Shown here: positions 44,758 through 57,619 of the stretch, piece after piece
Numbering within the stretch: position 1 is the first letter of the stretch
How the letters are laid out: each line of letters starts with the position of its first letter
DNA from: Polytrichum commune
Lineage: Eukaryota; Streptophyta; Polytrichopsida; Polytrichales; Polytrichaceae
Length of the DNA: 64,000 bases
Reading direction: 5' to 3'
Assembly: GCA_950295325.1 (NCBI GenBank)
Contig: OX485807.1
Coordinates: forward strand, 28,615,666 to 28,679,665
Translations under genes and position numbers: made by a program
The notes under the pieces: generated by a model
What the model was told of the DNA's origin: nothing
Database searches by the model: none
The model's input: only the letters and a program-made list of their open reading frames with translations

Positions 44758-47630
44758 GAAGAAGAAGAAAGTGAAGGTAGATGTACAAAAGGGGGTCCTA
44801 AGGTGTAAAGAAAAAATTAACAATAGAATTGTTAGTTTGATTCATTTTCATGTTTTCATTCATTGTTGTCATATGGTACCAGTCTTAATGGTTACCAACT
44901 TCCAATGCACCAATGCATGTAACACTTACTACCCATGATTATAGAAAGGAAGACTCTTAAAGGTATCTAAGGTAGACGTGTCTTATTTGAACACAACGAT
45001 AATTTGAACACCTATATTTGAGTGGCATGTCTTTAGGTGTGAATCTTAAAGAACATGCATAATAAAGACACTTGTTTAGAAGGTATTGGGTTACGTGCTC
45101 AAGATATGATAATCATTCTAGGCTCAATAAACAATATGATTAGGGGGACCTATATCACCACTTAACGAACAAGAGAATCTTCATTTTGGTAATGAATAAG
45201 ATATTTACATGAGCTCCGGAACTTACGAGGCAAATAGCTATGGGGTCGATTGGGACATGTTAATCATCTCACACCGATTACATGTTTCATAGTTGTCAGC
45301 AATCGCAAGTTGAGATTTGTGACAAGGAAGGTAAGGGAGCTTGGTCTTTCATCTTATTGTGTTTGAGAATCGTCACGTCTTTCCATGACCATGCCAAACA
45401 ATGTCTAAGGAGATTTTTGGGCATAATTGGTCAAAATCATAGTCTTTCCAAGTCCAACCGGTTGCATGTGTGATCTTTCCGTTGTTCTTTTTATAACTTG
45501 AGGCATATTCCACACATAACTCTAAAATGATAGGTAATTTTCACGAAGTCTTGAATTTCAACTAGCCCAACATCTGTAACTAGTAGTCAGTTCTCCCCAT
45601 TCATAAGTGTAGATCTCCATAATCAATTTTTGAATAACACTCTTAAGCTGTCTAACATCGAAGTGCACAAAAAGGTGGCTCCCAACTTGCGCAAGGGAGG
45701 GGGGTTCCTTTATGTTTTGAAACGTCACACATTCGCCATGTGCGAGTGGGCTTCTTAAATATTGCAAAGGGCTTTGCATTTCATCTTTACATGTGTCAGA
45801 ATGTAGTTTTCACGTGGGATACAAAGTGGATCTTAATGAATGCCAACATGAAAAGTGACAACTTTGAGGGGAAAATAATTATTTTGTGTCGAAATAAAAA
45901 ACCATTTACAATACTTTGCACATATGATGAACTCCAAGGGAGAAGAAGAGCACACAATTGTTTTGATGTGTGCCATCTCTAGGGTATATGGTGACCCTTT
46001 CATGAGCATGAGTAATTTATCAATGTGTGTTGGTAAGCATAATATTAGTCAACAAAGAGTTCACTTTTATGCCTAGAATAACCCTGAATATGCTTACCTC
46101 GGTGTTTCTTTGCTGATGGTATAAGTTGCATTGCATTGCATTGCATCGAGGTTGTAATTCAACCTAAATAACAAGCAAATGTGGCTTTGCCATGAGAGGC
46201 TTTGCCCTAAACTGAAAATTTTAAAAACAATTCTTTAAATTATTAACTCTTTTCATATTAAATTGGAAATGTCATTGAACTTCCATTGAGCTTCATCAAA
46301 CCTTATTCATTAAGTTATGACATGCATTACCCGGACCTTATGACCACTCAAAGACAATCTCCACAATGCTTCTATCCCATGATGGGATAAAACCAATAAA
46401 CTTAGCTAAAATTCTCGGCATCTTGCAAGACTTGTGCATGGCCCACCTAACTCACCACGGGAGTTGGGTAATACCCCCCTCCCCACCTAGCTTTACCAAA
46501 TAACCAAAGTCTTTCTTAAAAACCGGGTAAAGCTCTCTTGGTTATAGCAAAGGCGTCCGGCTATCCCAATGCCCCTACAAGAGCTTGTAGAGTGTTGTCT
46601 TGTAGGGACAAGACCGCCGTCTGGGTACGGTCTCCGGAGATTGTCGAGTAGGTTTTAGTTAAGTAGCTTTCACACATGGTCATTGTTTTATCTACCAAGC
46701 AACGAATGTTGGGTAGTTTTTGTCCCATCCCCAAATGCCTTATCACTCATCTATCTTACCATCGATTTTTGTTAATGAAGCTCCTCGTGTCCTTCTGGTT
46801 GAGACTAAAAGCAACCAATCACAAGGGCGGGAGGCGACACTTTAAAAAGTCCTACATTCTTGCCTCATGTCTATGTACTGATGGGAGGGTCGGTGCTTGA
46901 GGCTTCAAAGCTCCACTTGTAAGCCATGCCACATCATTTGCCAACTAGGCTCGACACTAGATAATGTCGATGGTGTGAAGGCCGTGTTTTTAGAACCAAC
47001 TTTTAGGCTTAGCTAAAGTGAGGTGGGGAGGGGGCATAAATGTATTTTGAGATATCCTTTACAATTTCAACAATCTTGCAAATGGGAGACCCTTCTTTTC
47101 CAAGGGTAGGAGTCGGGGTATTAGGGGCGGGTACCAAGACCATACCCGGCACATACCATACCCGGCACATTCGTGGTGTCCACGACACTCGACGTAATCT
47201 AATACGGTAAGGATACCCGTAATAACACCTCCAATGATACGCGTCACCGGAAGGAGGAAGGTCATCCATCGCGATCTTTTTCATCCGAGGAGAGAAGACG
47301 AAGAAACGCCCCTGCATTGCATCGCTCGATCACAACTCCACCTCCGGATGCTCACCTCCACCATCGCCCTCCCACATTCCATGAGCGCACATCGCCAGTC
47401 GACGCGGGCGGGCAACCCCCCACGCACGTGGCGTAGATCATGAGGCGTAATTCTGCCAGCTTCGGAAATAATGGAGGTGATTCTGAGCTAGGCGAGGTGG
47501 ACGAGGGGGAGGAGATTGAAGAAGGTGCGACCTCCTTCACCTGTGCTGTCTGTGTCTGATTCCATGCTGCTGCAGCTTGTTTTGGTTCGGTCCGGGTGCC
47601 ATGAGGTGTTTGAAAATGACATTTGACATG
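44758..47630. other. Intergenic DNA between Harbinger and WDR26
   Basis: No gene is recognised. A short TGCAT-based tandem lies at 46130-46147. A 39-codon ATG frame at about 47441-47560 (MRRNSASFGNNGGDSELGE) is acidic and could be a leader exon, but nothing downstream confirms it. Confidence 0.4.
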
Positions 47631-50600
47631 CTGTGATGGTTCCCTCTGTCGATGGGCTTAGGCCGTGGGTGCAAACCCTGCGAACCCTAGGAACCCTAGA
47701 ATTGAGGCATTTGCATAGGGCGGGGGGAAATGTTCCGTGGAGAGTGCGCGGGATCGGTATCCGCGGAGGTCACGGTGGATGTGTCAAAGTTTCCGTGTAC
47801 AAGCGTAGTCGTGTCTGTGTTATCTGACGATGTGGCAATCCGAGCGATGGTCTCGGTACGACAGTCGAAGGAATGCTGTGATGACAATTTTTTTTTTGAA
47901 TTCTTGTTGTATTTGTGCCTGAATCTTGAAACTCGGAGGTCAAATGTACTTTGAACCACTTTTGGGTACGCGAGCCAATGAGTATGTGCACAGGATTGTT
48001 TTGCACGCTAGGGTTGTATGTCGGCAGTTCTGCCGTTGTGTTGACGAACGGGGTGAATGCTTTTTGGTGGTCGAAACGCCGCTCATGCGAAATTGTGGAT
48101 GGTGTTGGGATACCCCAGGGTGCACGCGATCATGATGTGAATGGGAGCGGCTGATGGAGGGTGTTGTTTTGCGAATTGGAATCGGGGAAGGGCGTTGCAG
48201 CTGCGCGGATACGAGCGATTTTGGGGAGCGTGCGAGGAGGTGTGCCGAATTCGCCCCCGATTGCCTTCCCATATATATGGGCTAGCCATTGGGTTGACGC
48301 CCTTACATGGGAGGAGATAGCGACGTTGGGCAACCCCCATTGAAACGACTGAAGCTGTCACATCCTAGCCCTAAATTTGCCCTGGAGGGGTTTCAGAACG
48401 GTGTTGCAGCCACGGGGTCCGCCGCCCTAATGGCTAGAGATTTGCCTGCCAACGGTGGCGAAACAGTTGGGTCTCAAGGTCAAATACGCAAGGTGGAGTT
48501 CGTTCGAATCATTGAGCAAGCGCTGTTCGCTCTGGGCTACCAACAGGCAGGTGCGACGCTAGAAGAAGAATCGGGGATTCGGTTGCAGTCACCGGTGGTG
48601 ACAAAGTTTCGGGAGGACGTTCTGGGAGGGCGGTGGGACGAAAGCGTGGCGAGCTTGGCGAAGCTGGGCATTTCGGAGGAGGAAATCCTTAAGTCGGCAT
48701 CTTTCCTGATATTGCAGCAGAAGTTTCTGGAGTCCCTGGAGAGCGGTGACACCATCGGAGGGTTGAAAACCTTGCGGACGGAAATAACACCTCTAGGTAT
48801 AAATATTCCCAGAGTGCACCAGCTGGCAAGCTTCATAGTGTTCTCGTCGCGGGACGTTCTGTTGGATAGCGCGGAGTGGGAGGGTGCCGGGCAAGAGTCT
48901 CGACAGAGGTTACTGGAAGAGTTGCAGCAGTTGCTTCCACCGTCGATCATGGTCCCTGAGAAGAGGTTAGAGCACCTTGTAGAGCAGGCACTGGAAGTGC
49001 AGCGGGAATCATGCGTGTTCCATAATTCTGCGGATCACGCACTGTCTCTTTACGCAGACCATCGCTGTAGTCGAGACCAAATTCCAACAGAGACCCTGCA
49101 AGTAATACCTCCTAACTTGTGAGGGAGAAGTGAGAGAGCATTGTAAGTGAATGGTTGGAATGATGTGGAGTATGGAACCCTGTGGGAGTGCATGGTTGCA
49201 ATTTGATCGTCACCTGAAAATGGATGTGTCCAGAAGAACAAGAGCGTATGGGAAGTGGGTCTATGAAAGTGGGGTTCAATTCAGAGGACAGTCCAATGAA
49301 TTGTTCTTGGAATGCATCCAGTCATTTGCAACCAGGACAGAAAAACGCCTTGATGTCCAGCAATGCGATGTATTAATCAATGCCTTGGAAGTGCTGAATT
49401 TGTGGAGTTTGGGTTGGGTATGGAACATGCAGATTCTAGAAGATCACGCGGATGAAGTGTGGTTTTTAAATTTTTCACATGATGGTCGCTACCTTGCATC
49501 TTCGTCGAAAGACCACACAGCCATTATCTGGGAGGTGTGTCTTCTGATCTTTGTGGGCTAAACCTCTGATGTTGACGGAGCATGATGGTGGTGTTCATCT
49601 GGGAGCACTGTATCTTTGATAGTGCAAGTATGGTGTAATGGTTGGCAAGCAATTATACAGGTAGTGGGCGTGCAATTTATGACTGACACAGATGATGGGA
49701 ATGCAGGTCGTAGAGGACAATCTGCTGAGGGTGAAGCACAAGTTTACAGGACACTCAAAGCCTGTTTCCTTTGTTGCTTGGAGTCCCGATGATTCCATGC
49801 TGCTGACATGTGGGAACGAGGAAAACATCAAACTTTGGAATACTGCGACAGGTGAGTGCAAGCACACATATGACAGGCCCAATAGTTGCTTCACCTCATG
49901 TGCATGGTTCCCAGACGGGCGGCGGTTTGTGTCCGGTGGAGGGGACAAGTGCATCTACATGTGGAATCTGGAGGTACGTTCCAATTCTTACACGGGTTCC
50001 TGGAACTGAGCTATTTTTGCAATAGGACCAACGGTGTTGCCTGTCTTCGTAGTTAGTGGAATAGGACAAACGCTGTTGCCAATCTTAGTATGGCATGATA
50101 TTGAATTATCAGTTGCCTATTCCGTGAACCAATGCATGTGTCGTGGTAATGGGTTCCAGGGAACTGAGTTGGAGGCCTGGAAGGGTTCTCGTATGCCTCG
50201 AATCAATGATCTGGCCATCACCACAGATGGAAGTCATATGGTACGTTCTATACAATCCTGGGATGGTCCTCACAAATAGATGATTTAAAATGGGGTTTAG
50301 CAAAGTGAAATAAGCAAAGTTTCGGTAGTGGTTGCTGTGCGATACAGGGGCGAATCTATTCCTTCTTGCATCTAACGCTGTGAAGAAAAGTGTTGCAGAG
50401 AAGGTGCGAGTTTTTCTTTGGGTTTGATACATGGCTTGGTAGTGATATAGTTTGTGGCAATTTACCATTTTGTTAGTGTGATGTAGTGATTGAAGAGAGA
50501 ATGGGTATTTGTCCTCTCTGTTCATTGCCTTGAACAGTTGACAGAAATTTCTGTGTGAAGACATGGCTGGTGTGGGTGTTGTTTGGTTAAGAGATTTGTA

Positions 50601-51950
50601 TGAAGTATGAACTGTGATCATGGGTGGTGGTGGTGGGGCTTGCTTAGGGGCTAGCCACACATCTGAGATACTTAAAGGAGGAATTTGGTTAAGTGCAGGT
50701 GAGTATCTGCGCTCACAAGGACATCCGCATATACAACTTGGAGGAGAGAACAGAGCGGTTGATTGAGGAGGAGAAACCGATAACGTCACTTTCAGTGAGT
50801 AAAGATGGAAGGTACTTGTTGGTGAATCTGGTGAGCGAGGAAATTCACTTGTGGGATATCGTAGCCAACTCCAAACTACCTTTGAAGTATAGAGGGCATC
50901 GGCAAGGGCGATATGTGATTCGGTCTTGTTTTGGTGGATCTGATCATGCATTCATCGTCAGTGGCAGTGAGGATTCACAGGTTTGTTTTCTTGATCCTAC
51001 TCTTGGTTGCAGGTTTGCAATTGATTTCTGCTCTGAAGTGAAGAGCTAGCAAGATTTGAGTGTGTGTAAAACTCATGGATTGCCAACATGAAGTATATCT
51101 GGTACAAATGTTTTGTTTTCTCATCTGTCCTGTTGGTGAGGGTGTTCTGGGGTTTCTGGGCTTGCCGTTGCTGTCATCGTACCTTTGTGTTCCGGATCGG
51201 TGCAACTGGGAAAGGACTTGAATTGTTTGCCTTTTGATGCGTACATGAGTTTGTCGCGTGCAGAAGGGCTCTAGAGGTGTTGAAATGAGTGAAATGAATA
51301 ACGAAGTTGGTGGGCGTGGGAGTGCAGGTATACATCTGGCATAGAGGGAATGGCGAGCTGCTTGAGGTGTTGCCAGGCCATTCTGGCACGGTGAACAGCG
51401 TAAGCTGGAACCCAGTGAATCCCCACATGTTTGCTTCAGCAAGTGATGATCACACTATCCGCATCTGGGGTTTACGAAACAGGCCAGAGCCCAAAAAGAG
51501 TCAGGAAAAAGCAGCGGGCTCATCTAATGGTTTTGATCATTTAATAAACGGCGGGACTAGAGAACTATTGGAAAGTCTGAGACCCTTTCACCCAGATACA
51601 GATTAGCAGTAGCGTTGGTGATCTTGTCAGTTGAAGGGCACAGCATTGAGTCTGTTTCCAATTTGTACATTTGATCCTCCCACCACTGATTTTCTGGATG
51701 TGGTGATGTAAGCATATGTAGGGATTCTTCGGCATGTCTTGTAGATCTAGTGCAAGGTCTAAATGTAATGTTCAGGTATGTCAGATTGTTCAATATAATG
51801 ATGGTGAGGTGCAGTGTGTTGGTATGGTTTGTGACTGGCCACAGCCTCAACCTTTTTGTTTGCTGAAAATACTTGGTGTTGTAGTTTCTGGGGTTCCTTA
51901 TGGGTTCCCTCGAAGGGAAGAAAATGAGAATTTGGAGCACTTGGGAGGGA
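47630..51950 (+). repeat. Segmental duplicate carrying the intact WDR26 gene
   Basis: It matches 5990-9190 in inverted orientation, including 5' and 3' flanks. This copy retains all exons and is longer. Confidence 0.85.
48307..51606 (+). CDS. WDR26: WDR26-like LisH/CTLH/WD40 protein, six exons
   Basis: Exons 48307-49101, 49433-49534, 49707-49973, 50160-50240, 50699-50980 and 51328-51606 join in phase (all phase 0, GT-AG) to 601 aa. Residues ~45-80 form a LisH motif ([17 protein letters not shown]) and ~80-140 the CTLH region. WD40 repeats follow: [49 protein letters not shown], an [16 protein letters not shown] blade and [16 protein letters not shown]...TIRIWGL. WDR26 proteins are subunits of the GID/CTLH ubiquitin ligase and, in plants, have been linked to TOPLESS co-repressor and stress signalling. 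The start ATG is shared with the pseudogene copy. Upstream CATATATATGG (near 48270) is very close to the ATG, so I do not call it a TATA box. Confidence 0.93.
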
Positions 51951-52950
51951 GTGAACAGGGTTATTGAATACTGCAAGACATCTCTTTCCTGACGGGCCCT
52001 TATCAAGGTGTTTGGTACTTGAATTGTGGTGGTTTGTTGGAAGTTGCTGCCTGATGAGACTTTGTCCTTGATTCCCACTGGTCTTTTCTATTTTGTTTGT
52101 TTAGTGATTATTGCAGTGGTATTGAGTATAATTGTTGGTCAGAATTCCTATGTTGGGGATGTCGGTAGTGTCTTGAAACATTCTGCAGTCTTATGGAATG
52201 GTTTTTTCCCATTATTATACGGGAAGCTTTAATATCTCATGGGTGTCTTTGGCTCCTCTGCACGTATGTTGGCTTGTTGTGTGCAAATGGATTTAACAAG
52301 TGGTTGTTGCTAAGGTAATGACTGTTTGGGATTGATTGACAGTTGGCTTGGTAACTTCTGGAACAAGATTTGGTCACATATTTGGATTTCACAAAAAGAT
52401 GTGTTGATTGTTGATCTGGTGCCCCCTGGCAGCCTACAGACAGGTTTTCACTGTTTTGGACCCCAGTTTTTGCTGTTTTAGCTGCCAATATTTTGAGTAA
52501 TATTTATGTTCAATATTACAAGGATAACTTGTAAGAGTGCCAGGTTTCATTAATTAGTGTGGTCTCCTTCCATAGCCATGACCTGTGCCCATTTCCTCTA
52601 CATATTGCATAGTTACAATGTATAAAGTTGCCTTGGACCACAGGAAAGGCTAAAATTGTAATATATTGATGCCCTCGTATATCTACATACAAAGCACAGC
52701 AACATCATGAAGATGATGTGGAATTTTTCCTGTTTACTTATATGGCATGAACCTATCATTTGAAGGTCCATATGTAACCTACTGGCCTAAATTATGTTAA
52801 CATTGGAACTCTGGGCTTTTATCGCGTGGCACAAATGCGAGTTGGATTCATGATAGACTACCATTGCTAGACATTTGGACTTTGCCGAAAAGGTCTCCAA
52901 TTATAAAGAGGGGACGAGAAAATTTGTCCTCCAGTTTACTTCTTAACCTG
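51607..52950. other. WDR26 3' flank and spacer to the TMEM245-like gene
   Basis: Up to about 51950 it is shared with the duplicate and probably includes the 3' UTR. Beyond that it is AT-rich with no gene. Confidence 0.5.
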
Positions 52951-52954
52951 ACAG

Positions 52955-55900
52955 TTATTTTTCACCATCCATTTCATACTCATTGAGGACTTTCAACACA
53001 AATTCAAAATACAAATCTCTGGCAGCTATCAACACCATCATCACCAATGGTCCCATAATGACCCCCTGCAACACATAAATGGAGGTCATTGAATACATCA
53101 GTAGACAAGCAAACAATATATGAATTTTAGTTCTGCATCCACATCGAGTTTGCATAGGACCGTTCCATCCATTGCTGTGTGTAGGTCTCTTCAACCTCCG
53201 AAGTTGTATATGAACAACTGATTGAAGTCCAGAGCATTTTCACACGATTTGTGATCTGCATACTTACGTGGACTTGACATTTGGACATACATAACATTGC
53301 CAAAACCTGGGTACGCCTTTTGCCTAAACATATTTAGGGTAAAGCAAAATCCTTAATGAGTATGGAATCAGCCCATTATTCTTGCTGCAATGGTTTTTGC
53401 TTCCTCATCTAGGAGTGAGCCCATAAGGAACTTAACAGTAATATTGCCTATAAACATGATTTTAGCAGACGATCCAAACGAGTTTTGGGCAAGTATGGAT
53501 GACATGAACCAAACCAAACTTTGGCATACCGAGATAGGAGGTGTGAAGACGGCCATCCCGCTCGCAATACTAATGCCGGTCAGGTATTCGTTGTCGATCG
53601 GCAGGTTTCCATGAATTTTCCGCACCGCGAATTCCATCACATAAACATGCAACGTTATCAAAACCACGCCTTCAATTAACCTCATTTCCACAATGAGCTG
53701 CAAGATGGCGGGCAAAGACGAGATCCATTTCGGGAAGAGGGGAACCAGCCCTTGCACCAACGCGATCAGTGTGGACATGTAGAGAAAGTGGACTCCCACA
53801 AACCGGAAGAGGAGGTGTGTAAACATGGCCTGAAACACCATGGTCTTTGTTGTCGTCAACAAAATTTTGCTGATGGTGTGGTCCAGAACGGTGGCACACC
53901 GGTGGCGCGTCGCGATGGAGAGAGGAATCAAGTCGAGAATTTGGTACATCACTCCTCCCGATTTCGAAGTGATGAAATAATACAACACGGTGACAAACAC
54001 GATCGTTTGTGTCACAAAACTGGCAACGCTCGCACCCAACATAAGCAGAATGTAAAGGCCTCCCGTCACCACCATGCTTCCGTTTTGCGTAAACTTTTTC
54101 CAAATGTTGGATAACTCACCATTCTTGATATTTTCCTGTATGAAATACATCATGACCCCTTCACATACTCAGTGCCAAATTTTAACACCTGATCCTAAAG
54201 AAACAAAAACCAAAGCAGCTCAAGAAATAGAAAGGATGTCGATGGTTTCTGCTGTGCAGACTTGAATTAAGAGAACTGCACCAATTGTGGTGTATATTGT
54301 GGTGTATATTGTGGGCCAAGCTGTTGAGTTATTTGCACATCTAAAAACATTTGGGTATAATGTTGTGGGTGCGCACTACATACACACTTTTAGTACTTAA
54401 CATCAAAGAACCATGTAGTAGGTTTTAGTAGTCATATTGGATTGAAAATGGTGTGCATTCGAAAGACTTCCAACCAAGGTGAAGGATATGAATATATCAT
54501 GGGGGCATGACAAACGTAACTAGGGTTGCACACTATTTTCCTACATGACGATGTGTATTGTGGGCCTCACTATAGGGGACAAAAGCCTTGAAACCACTAC
54601 ATAATCCATATGTTATCATGTATAGTTGATTTGACACTGGAATTAGCTTTGAACCCCCGAATCAGTCTAGTCCAAGTGATTCGAAACGAATCGGCCAACA
54701 AACCTACAGGGAGTTGAGTTTATATGTTAAATGGATAAGAGGTACAATCGTATGCAACAATTCTCACTCCCACACTATAGGGCTCCCCAGGGTAAGTTCA
54801 CAATATACATCTGCCCACAGTATTTTACCATAATCAGTGCAGCAGTTCAAGGTTGAAGGTTGCAAAAGCATGTAAGTTATATCTGCTAAATTTGAACAAT
54901 CTAAGATTCACTCTCACCATAGGTTTCTCAAGAGACCATAATTAACCTGCCTTCATAATACGGAAGTATTCGACGAAAGTCTCCCTATAACTCATTGATC
55001 CATCTGAGACTTTGGCATTACTGATACCAGTTTCTCCTACACCAAGTGCGGTCCCTCTGTGAGCGATTCCATCAAGAAATCCTTTGGCCATGTTGGCCAC
55101 CTCGGTCATGTTGTGTTTGGCGGCAATCACATCCACCTAAGGAAAAAGTTGGACAAAAACAAACTGTGATTAGAAAACATGGAAGAAAACAAACCTGGCC
55201 ATGGAATCTTCTCACAAATCAATGACATCGTACTGCAACATGATCGCAACGTGTAATGGATCAACAAGTTGTCTCATGCCGCCAATCTTGAATAGCAATT
55301 GTCTATCTGCAGTCATTATACATTGACCTCATTGATTTTATGCCATGACATAGATGTCTGATCCTTTGAAGTGGTGATCAATGTTTTGTTCTTAATGATA
55401 TGGGCGTTCATGTATCAGAATACTGAACCGACAGCTACCTTTTTTGTGTGCAGTTGCAGTGATATTGGGTTGCAAATCATGCAAATGAGAGCCTAGGATC
55501 GGTTTTGGGTTATAGCTACAAAATAATACTTTGAAATTTTACAACTTATTCATACGACATCCATATTCTAGAGTCATCCTCTAATTTGACCATGATTTGG
55601 TCAGGAATTGGTTGTTTTGCATGCAAAATTTTCCATGTTTGGTAAACTTACAATGCATGCTTGAAGTTGGTGTGGAGGTTTGAACGAAGAACATTCCTAT
55701 GTCGGTTCATTGGAGCCAAACTCATTTTAGCATGCTAAAATGATTTTGGCCCTCAATGAACCAATATAAGATTTCGTTTGTTTGTTTGGATAAGGTATAA
55801 AATTTCAAAGAATTTTTTTAAAGGATACCTCTATGGTATGCAAAGATGGGTTGGAATTCCCTTCAATTGCTAGCAGGGTTCAATAAGAATGAGGTCATTT

Positions 55901-57617
55901 AAAACAATAGGAAATATGCTCAGTTGCTTCAAAGGATGATTATACTGGTACTATACCTTGTGCACAAGTGTGTCATAGGCCGTGGTCATGTGAGAGTCAA
56001 TGTAGTTGTAGATTGTGTTGTCACCTTCTAGCCATTGTGAAAAATTTGAAGAACTCCATCGGCTTTGTTCCACGTGAGTCTTTAGGGTGACGACCGCATC
56101 CTTTGCCTCAACACCCACCTTATATGAGAAAAGTATTGCACCTCCCAAGACAATCATAATCATTGAGGTTATGAGTATGATAGCTGCCAAAGTAGGTAGA
56201 TTCTTGATCAAGGATTGTGTTACTCCACGGTTGCTCCACCTACATGTGTACTAGTGTTGAGTGTTAGAGACCCTAATTGAACTTTATAGAATGTAGTATG
56301 CATAAATTGAGTACTTTTGGACACAATACTTATTTAAAATTCATGATATTAATGCCCAAAGGACTAAAAAATAACACACGCCCAGTTCAAAAGTAGCCAA
56401 ATCACCGACTTGGCACTAGGTCTTAACTTTTATGATTTTTATCAAAATCAAATGCTGTCAATTATAAATCTCAATCTAAAACTCTAAAGTGGTTTCCTTA
56501 TTTATTTTCATAACATTGGATATTTAGTTTGTGTACTCATCTTCACTGAAAAAAAATTTAAATTCTACAACTATTTTGTGGGCCATAATAAGTTTACCCA
56601 CATTGCATGCACTTGCTTGCATCAAAGGTTGCAGGTTCTCAAAATTTTAATATAACTCAAGAGCTTCATGAATTTTGAGATGCAATGAAATGGCATGTTC
56701 ATGATTATCGGAATTTCAAAATACCTGGTGGCCCTTACAATGGGGTGCAAAGTCCATAGTATAAACTCTGCAGCACTACTTCGACGTTGTCCAATCCTTG
56801 AAGTGGTCATAGGGAAAAACACCTCTTTAAATTTTGGAAATAACCTGATGATAGACCAAAAGCTTGTGTAGCCAACACCAATAAGTATTAATAAGGGCAA
56901 TGGACCAAGAGACTCATATACCAGTGTGCATATTCCAAATGAAAGGAGCCACCGAAAAAGCTTTGAAAATGTCACCGCCTTTGGTGGAGTGGCTGAACCT
57001 CCTCTTTTCGAAAACTTCAAATAAACTTCGTGTAGATCACGTGTTGTTTCAATGAGAGTATAGAACAATGCCACGGGAATGGCTAATACAGTTTCTGCAA
57101 AACCCGATTGTAACGGCCTCTCCCAAAAGTTGACAACCACCCCTTGTAATTCTCTCAACGGCATTGAAATTAAGAATGCCCAAAATATAGGTTTCAAATA
57201 GTCTTGGAGCAACAATCCGACCCCGTACAAAATTGAAATTGCAAGCACCAATCCAACATTTACCATTCCGATGGAGATGGCCAATTGAAAGTTTCCTTCG
57301 GCATTGATTTTCTTCTTACTTAATATTGGGCCAACAAGGTTTAAATCTTTGTTTTCAATAAGCTCCATTGCTTCAGAAGTAGCATTTTCAATCATAACCT
57401 TCTTCAGGCATTGTTGTGGACTTTCGAAATCACTTGGAGCTTTGTTCTTCCTCATTTTTTTGTCATTCATCTTCATATTGTCATGAACAACAATTGATTT
57501 TTTGAATCTTGCCAAATATCTATGACATGAACGATGAAAAGTCCAAACTTTGCACAAAGTTTGAAGAGTGCTGAATGAGCACTTTGGTACCCAAATCCTA
57601 CCTCGAATGGTAAACAT
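52955..57617 (-). CDS. TMEM245: TMEM245-like (AI-2E/UPF0118 superfamily) membrane protein, five exons
   Basis: Exons: 57476 (ATG; or 57617)-56725, 56239-55957, 55136-54947, 54194-53530 and 53065-52955. Phases match throughout and give ~666 aa. Exon 1 has several membrane helices (GMVNVGLVLAISILYGVGLL, ILIGVGYTSFW). Exon 2 begins at the LPTLAAIILITSMIMIVLGG helix. Exon 4 carries TVLYYFITSKSGGV, helices near HFLYMSTLIALVQGLVPLFP and EYLTGISIASGMAVF. Exon 5 ends with GVIMGPLVMMVLIAARDLY, the family's C-terminal signature. Its cellular role is not established. With the acceptor at 54194 one TGA (54169-54171) falls in frame; an acceptor at 54167 would avoid it. Functional status is therefore open. 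Confidence 0.85.
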
Positions 57618-57619
57618 GC

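Noticed and set aside
47441-47560. Short acidic ATG frame as a WDR26 leader exon
   Set aside because: Just outside the shared duplicate region and with no convincing donor joining it to the next exon.
48265-48280. CATATATATGG as TATA box of WDR26
   Set aside because: About 30 bp from the ATG, leaving almost no 5' UTR.
50109-50951. 280-codon minus-strand frame
   Set aside because: It lies antisense across WDR26 exons 4-5 and introns, where the plus strand is clearly coding.
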